A DNA stretch of 11,383 nt from assembly GCA_017651385.1 (NCBI GenBank), contig JAGCCY010000224.1:1-11383 (forward strand), read 5' to 3'. Shown in pieces: positions 1 through 5,646 of the stretch (the stretch's first letter is position 1; the number at the start of each line of letters is the position of its first letter). The translations under genes and the position numbers were made by a program. The notes under the pieces were generated by a model that worked only from the letters and a program-made list of their open reading frames with translations, made no database searches and was not told the DNA's origin. Origin of the DNA: Lachnospiraceae bacterium (lineage in GTDB: Bacteria; Bacillota; Clostridia; Lachnospirales; Lachnospiraceae).

Positions 1-18
1 AAGCTGAATATCTACCAT
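1..18 (-). CDS. Start of a divergent gene, product unknown (partial, cut by window edge)
   Basis: On the minus strand an ATG at 18-16 opens a frame that runs out of the window after six codons (M V D I Q L). An AGGGAG ribosome binding site lies at 28-33, nine bases upstream, and a reasonable promoter lies further up at 88-115. These three signals in order make a real start likely, but six residues allow no functional assignment. The gene would be divergent from the CNB-like gene at 212. Confidence 0.4.
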
Positions 19-87
19 ATATTCAATCTCCCTGCTTATATTCGGTATTGCTTAATAAATATGAACATAAAAAAACAAAGTAACATT

Positions 88-115
88 ATTTTAACATACT
101 TGATAAAAAAGGCAA
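88..115 (-). promoter_or_regulatory. Candidate sigma-A promoter for the leftward divergent gene
   Basis: Read on the minus strand: -35 TTGCCT (110-115), a 16-base spacer, and -10 TAAAAT (88-93) preceded by TG one base upstream, an extended -10. The start of transcription would fall near 81, giving a leader of about 60 bases to the ATG at 18. Confidence 0.45.
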
Positions 116-118
116 GAA

Positions 119-130
119 GTTAGCACTAAC
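119..130. promoter_or_regulatory. Small inverted repeat between two divergent promoters (candidate operator)
   Basis: GTTAG-CA-CTAAC is a perfect 5-base inverted repeat with a 2-base centre. It sits in the gap between the -35 element of the leftward promoter (110-115) and the -35 element of the rightward promoter (132-137), where a regulator could affect both. No family of regulator is implied by the sequence alone. Confidence 0.3.
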
Positions 131-131
131 C

Positions 132-159
132 TTGAACATTTCCACAAATATTGTATAAT
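132..159 (+). promoter_or_regulatory. Sigma-A promoter of the CNB-like gene
   Basis: -35 TTGAAC (132-137), 16-base spacer, consensus -10 TATAAT (154-159). Transcription would start near 166, about 45 bases before the ATG at 212. A 7-base inverted repeat, TCCACAA (141-147) and TTGTGGA (172-178), flanks the -10 and the predicted start. Confidence 0.7.
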
Positions 160-211
160 CAAAGGGTATTCTTGTGGATAGTTTTACTATTATTTGCAAT
201 TTGGAGGGTCT

Positions 212-2491
212 ATGGCATCAAAAGAACTTAATCCCGGAACGGTCATCGTAACCTCGGGACAGGTTTTAAACGCTGTGCATCTGATTACTCAGGGCTCTGT
301 AAGGGCTTCTTTCCCGGGAGGAGAAATAATACTTAAGAAAGGCGATATCATCGGGCTGTGCGACATAGCTTATGATTCGCATTTTTTTACCTATACCGTT
401 GTCGATACGGCCACTCTTCTCTCTTTTCCCCTTAAAACGGCCAATTCACTCAAAGAAATAATCTCGGGAAACACGGAAGTTTCCAGGATGTTCTATACTT
501 CCATGATCAATCAGGTGCTTGCGATCCTTGTTCAGTATGCACGTCTTAAGGAAAGCTGCAGTGAAATCTATCGCTTAAGCCTTGAATATTATGATAAATA
601 TATCAATACCTGCAATTCAAACGGTATCATTTCCAGATCCCTGCCTCAGTTTGAATCGTTTGCCCCGCTTTCTCTGGAAGACGATCTTGAACCGTGGCTT
701 TTGGGTTATTACGCATCATACCGCGAGTTTCCCGCTGAGATCAATCAGCTTCTGCCAGGATTTCCGGCATATATAATCGGTGCCCTTAATCGTTCGAGCA
801 TCGATATCCATTCCGCTTTTTCGGTAATGGAAGACATGAATGACTATTATACCGAAAAAATGTCCGTGTTTATGCAGGAAAACGGTATCGACATGTTCGA
901 TATGTATACGGGGCTTTTATATCGTCTTGGACCGGATTCGCCCGACGGCACAGCCGTAAAAGAAAACATCGATCAGATCATCGAGTATATCAAGACTCAT
1001 CCGGGTATCGACACGGATCTTGTGTATGAAAGAGTTTCGGCATATCGCACAAAGCTTCAGGGGCTTTCAACCGTTACCGCCGAAGAAAGCGAAACCGAAG
1101 AAGTATCTCCTCAGACTGTCAAAGAACTTGCAAACTCTTTGGACGTTATCCTCGATTATTCGGGTGTTAACGAAGAAACGGCAAACAGCTTCAGAAAATG
1201 CATAATGCAATATAAGAAGTTAAGCGATAAAAGTTCGACCGAAGACAATGCCCGCGCCTTAAGAGCGGAAATATCAAAGCTTTTCTATCAGGTATATGCC
1301 GAGGCTTTTGTAATGAGCGTCAGGGATAAAGTGGTGCCCACGATCCTTAAGATGTTCTTTAACTTCGGCTTCGTGGACGAAGAACTTGCAGGGATCGAGA
1401 ATGCCAACTACCTGTATAATCTCGCGGAGCATTTTACCGGTGACAGTAAAAACGGAGTCTATACCGCTTACGAGTGGTTTTATAACATATATAACGTTGC
1501 GAAGGATCCAAGCCGCAACGAATTTGACGTAGATTTTCTTGCTTACCTTCATGAGCAGAAGGTAACCGCAAAGATCTCGGCGGAAGACGAGATCCGTCTT
1601 GCCAACGATCCGTTTGAAAGGCTTAAGTTCGAGCTTGAAAATATGTTTCCCATGGTCAATAAGATCACATTCGGAAGGCTGTCGACCTTCTGTCCGGTCT
1701 TTTCCGAGCATAACATAATAAAGCCTTTAAAATCCTGTCTGGTTACCGTAGACAGTATTGTCGAAAGTATCAAAAAGGTTAAGCAGATCGATTACAGCGC
1801 TTTCTATCGTGAAACCGTTTATACAAATGAAAAAGCCAATATTCCCAAAGAATTTATCGGCGTAGAAGTATTACCCGATGTGATCCTCATGCCCAATATA
1901 GGGACAAGAGGCGTAATGTGGCAGGAGATCGAAGGACGCAAGCGTACCACGCCCGCCAGACTCATGATCTCGGCCTTCCATCTTGAGGATCTTCCCACAA
2001 CCTTTGTGCGCTTAGTGGGCGAGTTTCGCTGGGAAATGTGCAAACGTATCCAGGGTGCCCGCTGGAACGACGTTTCCGACAGATCCCTTACAAGCGAATA
2101 TTTCGATTATGTACAGTTCTATCGAAAGAACAACGAGCTTTCCGCGGAAGCAAAAGAAAAAGTTAAACAAAGCCTTATAAAGTCAAAGAATTCCTTTAAG
2201 GAAATGTTTGTAAGGGATTATATTACGTGGGTATTGTATGAAGGCACCGGCTCTCCGAGGCTTAACAAGATCGCACGTACTATAATGAGCACTTATTGCC
2301 CGTTCCCCAAAGAGCTTCGTACAAAGATGGGAGCTAATCCCATGTTTAAGGAGATCATCGATCATTATGAGGTAAAGACAGCCCAGAAGCTTCATCACCT
2401 TGATAACGTGATCCAGAAGTTAAACTATTTAGGTATCCCCGTGCCCAAAGAAATAACCGAACACAGAGCATATATAGAAGGAACCGTTTAG
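212..2491 (+). CDS. Large cytoplasmic protein with N-terminal cyclic-nucleotide-binding-like domain
   Basis: 759 residues. I start it at ATG 212 because GGAGGG (203-208) lies just before it; the frame opens earlier at a TTG (194) that has no ribosome binding site. Residues about 5-75 resemble the beta-barrel of the CNB/CRP cupin fold: a PGT..V..G turn, a LITQGSVRA strand pair and a GDIIGL turn (44-49). The phosphate-binding cassette looks degenerate: the Arg expected a few residues after the GD/GE turn is absent (T60-Y61-T62 there), so canonical cAMP binding is doubtful. A helical stretch follows, then an acidic linker near 286-300 and some 450 residues that I do not recognise, rich in aromatic and charged residues. 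There is no signal peptide, membrane segment or DNA-binding helix-turn-helix that I can see. It is transcribed alone from the promoter at 132-159. Function unknown; a sensory or scaffold role is only a guess. Confidence 0.8.
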   Translation: MASKELNPGTVIVTSGQVLNAVHLITQGSVRASFPGGEIILKKGDIIGLCDIAYDSHFFTYTVVDTATLLSFPLKTANSLKEIISGNTEVSRMFYTSMINQVLAILVQYARLKESCSEIYRLSLEYYDKYINTCNSNGIISRSLPQFESFAPLSLEDDLEPWLLGYYASYREFPAEINQLLPGFPAYIIGALNRSSIDIHSAFSVMEDMNDYYTEKMSVFMQENGIDMFDMYTGLLYRLGPDSPDGTAVKENIDQIIEYIKTHPGIDTDLVYERVSAYRTKLQGLSTVTAEESETEEVSPQTVKELANSLDVILDYSGVNEETANSFRKCIMQYKKLSDKSSTEDNARALRAEISKLFYQVYAEAFVMSVRDKVVPTILKMFFNFGFVDEELAGIENANYLYNLAEHFTGDSKNGVYTAYEWFYNIYNVAKDPSRNEFDVDFLAYLHEQKVTAKISAEDEIRLANDPFERLKFELENMFPMVNKITFGRLSTFCPVFSEHNIIKPLKSCLVTVDSIVESIKKVKQIDYSAFYRETVYTNEKANIPKEFIGVEVLPDVILMPNIGTRGVMWQEIEGRKRTTPARLMISAFHLEDLPTTFVRLVGEFRWEMCKRIQGARWNDVSDRSLTSEYFDYVQFYRKNNELSAEAKEKVKQSLIKSKNSFKEMFVRDYITWVLYEGTGSPRLNKIARTIMSTYCPFPKELRTKMGANPMFKEIIDHYEVKTAQKLHHLDNVIQKLNYLGIPVPKEITEHRAYIEGTV

Positions 2492-2584
2492 ACTTATCCG
2501 GGGAACGGAATGCAGATAATGATTAACTCAAAATAATTCTATTTTTTCTCAAAATAGTTTTATATACACGGTACTTGTATGTTA

Positions 2585-2630
2585 TTATTGCATTGTCAAT
2601 AAGTTATTTATTGCATTCCAAATAAAATTC
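2585..2630. repeat. Imperfect tandem repeat of 23 bases, two copies
   Basis: TTATTGCATT occurs at 2585-2594 and again at 2608-2617, with partial similarity continuing through each 23-base unit (about 16 of 23 positions). The first copy also contains TTATTG-N6-CAATAA (2585-2602), an inverted repeat. The surroundings are very AT-rich, so chance is possible. Apart from this and the hairpins listed separately, the spacer 2492-2740 holds no gene I can support. Confidence 0.35.
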
Positions 2631-2640
2631 CCCTTTTACT

Positions 2641-2676
2641 AAAAGAGTTCGACCTATGGTCGAGCTCTTTTACTTT
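2641..2676 (+). terminator. Probable terminator of the CNB-like gene
   Basis: AAAAGAGTTCGACC (2641-2654) pairs with GGTCGAGCTCTTTT (2658-2671) over 14 base pairs with a single T-G wobble and a 3-base loop, followed by ACTTTA. Because the outer pairs are A-T, the same hairpin ends in a U tract on either strand and may act in both directions. It lies 150 bases after the stop at 2491. Confidence 0.6.
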
Positions 2677-2712
2677 ACAGGCAATTTCTACGAAATTACC
2701 TGTAAAGTAAAA
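2668..2712. repeat. Long near-perfect palindrome (45 bases)
   Basis: TTTTACTTTACAGG (2668-2681) is exactly complementary to CCTGTAAAGTAAAA (2699-2712). After one mismatch (C2682/A2698) the stem continues with AATTT/AAATT, closing a CTACG loop (2688-2692). That gives 19 of 20 paired positions. It shares TTTT (2668-2671) with the hairpin before it and abuts the tRNA terminator. It lacks a following U tract on the plus strand, so it is not a standard terminator there. It may be a dispersed palindromic repeat or an extra structure for converging transcripts. Confidence 0.6.
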
Positions 2713-2734
2713 AAAGTCCGGGGATACCGGACTT
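2709..2734 (-). terminator. Rho-independent terminator of tRNA-Trp
   Basis: On the minus strand AAGTCCGG (2734-2727) pairs with CCGGACTT (2721-2714) around a 5-base loop, and the transcript then runs into a U tract (plus-strand A run 2709-2715). It begins six bases after the mature 3' end of the tRNA. Confidence 0.8.
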
Positions 2735-2739
2735 CTTGA

Positions 2740-2810
2740 CAGGGGCAGTAGGAATCGAACCCACATCGATGGTTTTGGAGACCACTGTTCTACCTTTGAA
2801 CTATGCCCCT
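2740..2810 (-). tRNA. tRNA-Trp (anticodon CCA)
   Basis: The minus strand folds as a complete cloverleaf: acceptor AGGGGCA/TGCCCCT, D stem GTTC/GAAC, anticodon stem GTGGT/ACCAT around the loop CTCCAAA, a four-base variable loop CGAT, and T stem GTGGG/CCTAC around TTCGATT. The anticodon CCA reads UGG, hence Trp. The discriminator base is G (complement of 2740). The 3' CCA is not encoded and would be added by tRNA nucleotidyltransferase. It has its own promoter (2842-2870) and terminator (2709-2734). Confidence 0.95.
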
Positions 2811-2841
2811 ATTTGTTTCTTGGATTTTACCAACGAAACAG

Positions 2842-2870
2842 ATTATAGCATGGAAGTTTTTTATAAGCAA
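2842..2870 (-). promoter_or_regulatory. Promoter of tRNA-Trp
   Basis: Minus strand: -35 TTGCTT (2865-2870), 17-base spacer, consensus -10 TATAAT (2842-2847) with an upstream TGC forming an extended -10. Strong, as expected for a stable RNA. No clear terminator separates it from lacI, so lacI transcripts may also read through into the tRNA. Confidence 0.7.
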
Positions 2871-2918
2871 GCATTAATTTATGCCTTCAAAACGGATATA
2901 AAAATGTCGCCTTAATAC

Positions 2919-3941
2919 TTATTTCGACTCTTTTAAAGCCGAATGTTTTGATGCTTTGGCGATCGACTCTCTTTCTATAAACTCCGGCCTTAACATGGTC
3001 TTGCTTATCGACACCTTATGAATGAGCGAGTTAAGCGTAAAATAAGCACACTTGCCAAGTTCCAGCCTGTCCTGCCGGATGGTTGAAAGCGTCGGTGATA
3101 TCTCGGTCGCAAGAGGAATATCGTCAAAACCGATAACACTTATATCTTCAGGTATCTTAAGTCCCTCTTTTTCACAAACTTCATATACACCCGAAGCAAT
3201 AAGATCGTTTCCGCATAAGATCGCGGTCGCGCCTGCCTTAAGCATGCCGGGTACATGGTAACGCGCACTGTCGGCAACATAGTAACCGTAAGCCGTAAGT
3301 GCGGGATTAAGTTCAAGACCGTTTTCTTTAATTGCGTTTTCGTATGCTTCCTGGCGCCTGTCGGATACCCATGAGTTTGGCGAACCGTTTAAAAACGCTA
3401 TTCTCTTGTGCCCGAGTTTGACAAGCTGCTTGACGGCAAGATTTATACCCTCGTCCGAATCCGTTCCCACGTAACCCACATTACGATTTAACGGAACATA
3501 ATTGTCAAGAAGAGCGGTCGGAATATCCGTCTTTGATATCTGCTTCATCCACAGATCCTGAAGCGCAAATCCCATTGCAAAGGCACCCGAATACCCATGC
3601 TTAAGCATGTACGTACTGTATTTTTCGCGGGACTGAAAATTGGAATTGACCCTTACTACATTGACTGTCCAGTTATCTCTGTATGCCATCTGCTGAAAAC
3701 CCAGGATAAGATCGTGTCCGAAATCCTCTTCGTCGGCAAATTCCATATTTTCAACGAAAATAACAAGCTTCTTATGCTCTTCCTTGCGCATCTTCTTGGT
3801 CTTATAGCCCATTTCGACCGCAGTATCAAGCACAAGCTGTCTTAAATCTTCACTTATATCGGGAGCTCCGTTAAGCCCTTTTGATACGGTACTAACAGCC
3901 ACCCCGAGTCTGCTTGCGATATCTTTGATTGTTGTTGCCAT
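2919..3941 (-). CDS. LacI-family transcriptional regulator
   Basis: 340 residues, the usual length for the family. Residues about 3-47 form the LacI helix-turn-helix (TIKDIASRLGVAVSTVSKGLNG), and about 60-325 form the periplasmic-binding-protein-like effector and dimer domain, with typical signatures such as GYVGTDSDEG, LGHKRIAFLNG, CGNDLIASGVY and VIGFDDIPLA. Start ATG 3941 has AAGGA at 3948-3952, six bases upstream. The hinge between the domains is unusual: after MGYK comes TKKMRKEEHKK, with no PNxxARxL hinge helix and about four residues fewer than normal. It is divergent from malQ and probably represses it and itself in response to a sugar; that is inferred from position and from the palindrome in its own promoter. 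The effector cannot be read from the sequence. A C-terminal Lys/Ser-rich tail (KASKHSALKESK) extends past the domain. Confidence 0.92.
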   Translation of the reverse strand: MATTIKDIASRLGVAVSTVSKGLNGAPDISEDLRQLVLDTAVEMGYKTKKMRKEEHKKLVIFVENMEFADEEDFGHDLILGFQQMAYRDNWTVNVVRVNSNFQSREKYSTYMLKHGYSGAFAMGFALQDLWMKQISKTDIPTALLDNYVPLNRNVGYVGTDSDEGINLAVKQLVKLGHKRIAFLNGSPNSWVSDRRQEAYENAIKENGLELNPALTAYGYYVADSARYHVPGMLKAGATAILCGNDLIASGVYEVCEKEGLKIPEDISVIGFDDIPLATEISPTLSTIRQDRLELGKCAYFTLNSLIHKVSISKTMLRPEFIERESIAKASKHSALKESK

Positions 3942-3977
3942 AGCCGTTCCTTTTTATTAAATATGAAGCTTTTTAAA

Positions 3978-4006
3978 AGTATATATGAAGCGAAACGCTT
4001 TTTCAA
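3978..4006 (-). promoter_or_regulatory. Promoter of lacI
   Basis: Minus strand: -35 TTGAAA (4001-4006), 17-base spacer (3984-4000), -10 TATACT (3978-3983). Transcription would start near 3971, about 30 bases before the ATG. Thirteen of the 17 spacer bases are the palindrome at 3988-4000. Confidence 0.7.
3988..4000. promoter_or_regulatory. Candidate operator within the lacI promoter
   Basis: AAGCG-AAA-CGCTT is a perfect 5-base inverted repeat lying entirely between the -35 and -10 elements of the lacI promoter. A bound protein would block RNA polymerase, the classic arrangement for autorepression. The minus strand also shows the AAAGCGTTT core common to LacI/CcpA sites, but the outer positions do not fit a full CcpA cre site. 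The binding protein is most simply the adjacent LacI-family regulator (inference). Confidence 0.5.
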
Positions 4007-4011
4007 GTTAA

Positions 4012-4033
4012 TTTACTAAAACATTTTGGTAAA
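4012..4033. promoter_or_regulatory. Second candidate LacI-type operator in the lacI-malQ spacer
   Basis: TTTACTAAAA (4012-4021) and TTTTGGTAAA (4024-4033) are inverted copies matching at 9 of 10 positions around a CA centre. Even spacing and A/T-flanked arms resemble LacI-family sites. It lies just upstream of the lacI -35 element and about 50 bases before the malQ -35 element. Its sequence differs from the 3988-4000 palindrome, so the same protein may not bind both. Confidence 0.4.
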
Positions 4034-4085
4034 AGAAAAACGACTGCGGACTTTATTTAATAAGCGTCAAAATACTTCGATTTTC

Positions 4086-4115
4086 TTGACTTTATATGCT
4101 CATACATGTTAAATT
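4086..4115 (+). promoter_or_regulatory. Promoter of malQ-hflX
   Basis: -35 TTGACT (4086-4091), then a TG-containing -10 region read either as TTAAAT (4109-4114, 17-base spacer) or as extended TGTTAAATT (TAAATT at 4110-4115, 18-base spacer). Transcription would start near 4121. Two copies of TTACGAAA (4124-4131 and 4134-4141), ten bases apart, lie in the first transcribed bases. Confidence 0.55.
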
Positions 4116-4158
4116 TTAGGTAGTTACGAAAAATTACGAAATTATTTGGAGGCACATC

Positions 4159-5646
4159 TTGAAATCGCTTGAAAGAGGCGCCGGAATTCTCCTGGCGATC
4201 AGCAGTCTACCCTCAAAATACGGCATAGGAACAATGGGTACGGAAGCCTATAATTTTGTGGATACATTAGTGGATCTCAGACAAAAATACTGGCAGGTGC
4301 TCCCGATAGGTCCGTCAGGTTTCGGAGACAGCCCTTATCAGGCTTTTTCCGCTTTTGCGGGAAATCCTTACCTTATCGATCTTGAAAGTCTTGTTCGCGA
4401 TAAGCTCCTTTCCCTTGAGGAAATAAATGCCTACGATTGGGGCAGCGAGGAAAGCGAAGTGGACTATGCCCTTTTGTTTAAATCAAGATTTGAAGTCCTT
4501 TATAGAGCTTTTTCCCGATTTGACCAAGCGAGTCAAGCATTTGTCTCTTTTGTAAAAGAAAACGAATACTGGCTCTCCGATTACTCTCTTTTCATGGCGT
4601 TAAAAAACTGTTTTGACTATAACGAATGGCAGTCATGGGATGATGATATAAGAGATTATGAACCCGGAAGCGTAACCAGATATAAGGAAGATCTAAAGGA
4701 CAATATCGCGTTCTTTAACTTTATACAATATGAATTTTTCTTACAGTGGGATAAGCTGAAAAAATACGCCAACGACAGAGGCGTAAAGATCATCGGTGAG
4801 ATCCCTCTTTACGTTTCACCCGACAGTGCGGATGTATGGGCACACAGGGATCTGTTTAAGATAAATGAAGACGGATTTTTCGATGAGGTAGCCGGCTGTC
4901 CTCCGGATGCATACTCAAAAGGCGGGCAGAAATGGGGCAATCCCTTATATGACTGGGACGAGATGGCAAAGGACAATTACTTATGGTGGTACAGGCGGGT
5001 CTTAATGAACGTAAGGCTCTACGATGTCATTCGCATCAACCATTTTGTGGGGATCGTTAAAATTTATGCCGTTCCCGAAACCTCCCAGGACGGAACTGTC
5101 GGAAAATGGTATAAAGGCCCCGGAAAAGCATTAACGGACGTGATCGAAACAGCGGCAAAAGATACCCCTGTCATATGTGAAGATTTCGGAACAGTCGTTA
5201 TTCCTCAGGTCAGAAAACTCATGAATAAACTGGGCTGGCCGGGTATGAAGGTTTTATTGTTTGCCTTTAACGAGGATCCGTCAAACCCCTATCTTCCGCA
5301 TAATTTCGAAGATAACAACTGTGTGGTGTACGGCACCACTCACGACAGCGACACACTTGTCGGACATTTTAAAAACATTGATGATTATAAGCTGGCATTC
5401 CTGTATGAATATCTGGGCGTAAAGAAAAAAGAAGATATTCCGAACGCATTTATAAGGCTGGCTTACTCTTCCATCGCCGATGTGGTAATATTACAGATGC
5501 AGGATATCTTAATGCTCGGCAATGAAGCCAGAATGAACCATCCCTCCACGATAGGTACAAATTGGAGATGGCGGCTTTATCACGACGCGATATCCGAGGA
5601 AAGACGCAGCTTTATAAGAACACTCGCAGGTATATACAGAAGATGA
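4159..5646 (+). CDS. malQ: 4-alpha-glucanotransferase (GH77, amylomaltase) with substituted nucleophile
   Basis: 495 residues, full length for the compact bacterial GH77 type. The start is TTG at 4159, with GGAGG (4148-4152) six bases upstream; the first residues (SLERGAGILLAISSLPSKYGIGTMG) match the family's usual N terminus. MalQ breaks an alpha-1,4 bond in maltodextrin and transfers the glucan to another chain in the cytoplasm. Family landmarks: DSADVWAHRDLF, PPDAYSKGGQKWGNPLYDW, CEDFG (Glu341, acid/base), THDSDT (Asp396, transition-state stabiliser) and NWRWRL near the end. In the motif that normally reads RIDHF this protein has RINHF: Asn294 (codon AAC, 5038-5040) replaces the catalytic Asp nucleophile, aligning with Asp293 of the Thermus aquaticus enzyme. 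Standard transglycosylation would be expected to be severely reduced or lost. It may be a glucan-binding or regulatory relative, a decaying gene, a deamidated active form or a sequence error. It is divergent from lacI and coupled to hflX. Confidence 0.93.
   Translation: MKSLERGAGILLAISSLPSKYGIGTMGTEAYNFVDTLVDLRQKYWQVLPIGPSGFGDSPYQAFSAFAGNPYLIDLESLVRDKLLSLEEINAYDWGSEESEVDYALLFKSRFEVLYRAFSRFDQASQAFVSFVKENEYWLSDYSLFMALKNCFDYNEWQSWDDDIRDYEPGSVTRYKEDLKDNIAFFNFIQYEFFLQWDKLKKYANDRGVKIIGEIPLYVSPDSADVWAHRDLFKINEDGFFDEVAGCPPDAYSKGGQKWGNPLYDWDEMAKDNYLWWYRRVLMNVRLYDVIRINHFVGIVKIYAVPETSQDGTVGKWYKGPGKALTDVIETAAKDTPVICEDFGTVVIPQVRKLMNKLGWPGMKVLLFAFNEDPSNPYLPHNFEDNNCVVYGTTHDSDTLVGHFKNIDDYKLAFLYEYLGVKKKEDIPNAFIRLAYSSIADVVILQMQDILMLGNEARMNHPSTIGTNWRWRLYHDAISEERRSFIRTLAGIYRR

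Noticed and set aside
194..211. A TTG start at 194 for the CNB-like protein
   Set aside because: No ribosome binding site precedes it, and the GGAGGG lies inside this stretch, directing initiation to ATG 212.
1274..1711. A 145-codon open frame on the minus strand inside the CNB-like gene
   Set aside because: It lies fully antisense to a well-supported gene, has no ribosome binding site or recognisable protein features, and is what long AT-moderate coding sequence yields by chance.
2871..2918. A terminator directly after lacI
   Set aside because: The only inverted repeat (GCAT/ATGC around 2871-2884) is about four base pairs long and lacks a convincing stem, so I do not call it.
3984..4006. 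A full CcpA cre site at the lacI promoter
   Set aside because: Only the AAAGCGTTT-like core fits; the outer TG and CA positions of the cre consensus do not.
5562..5642. A longer HflX starting at ATG 5562
   Set aside because: The extra 27 residues are encoded by the end of malQ in another frame, do not resemble HflX, and the ATG at 5643 gives the normal start.
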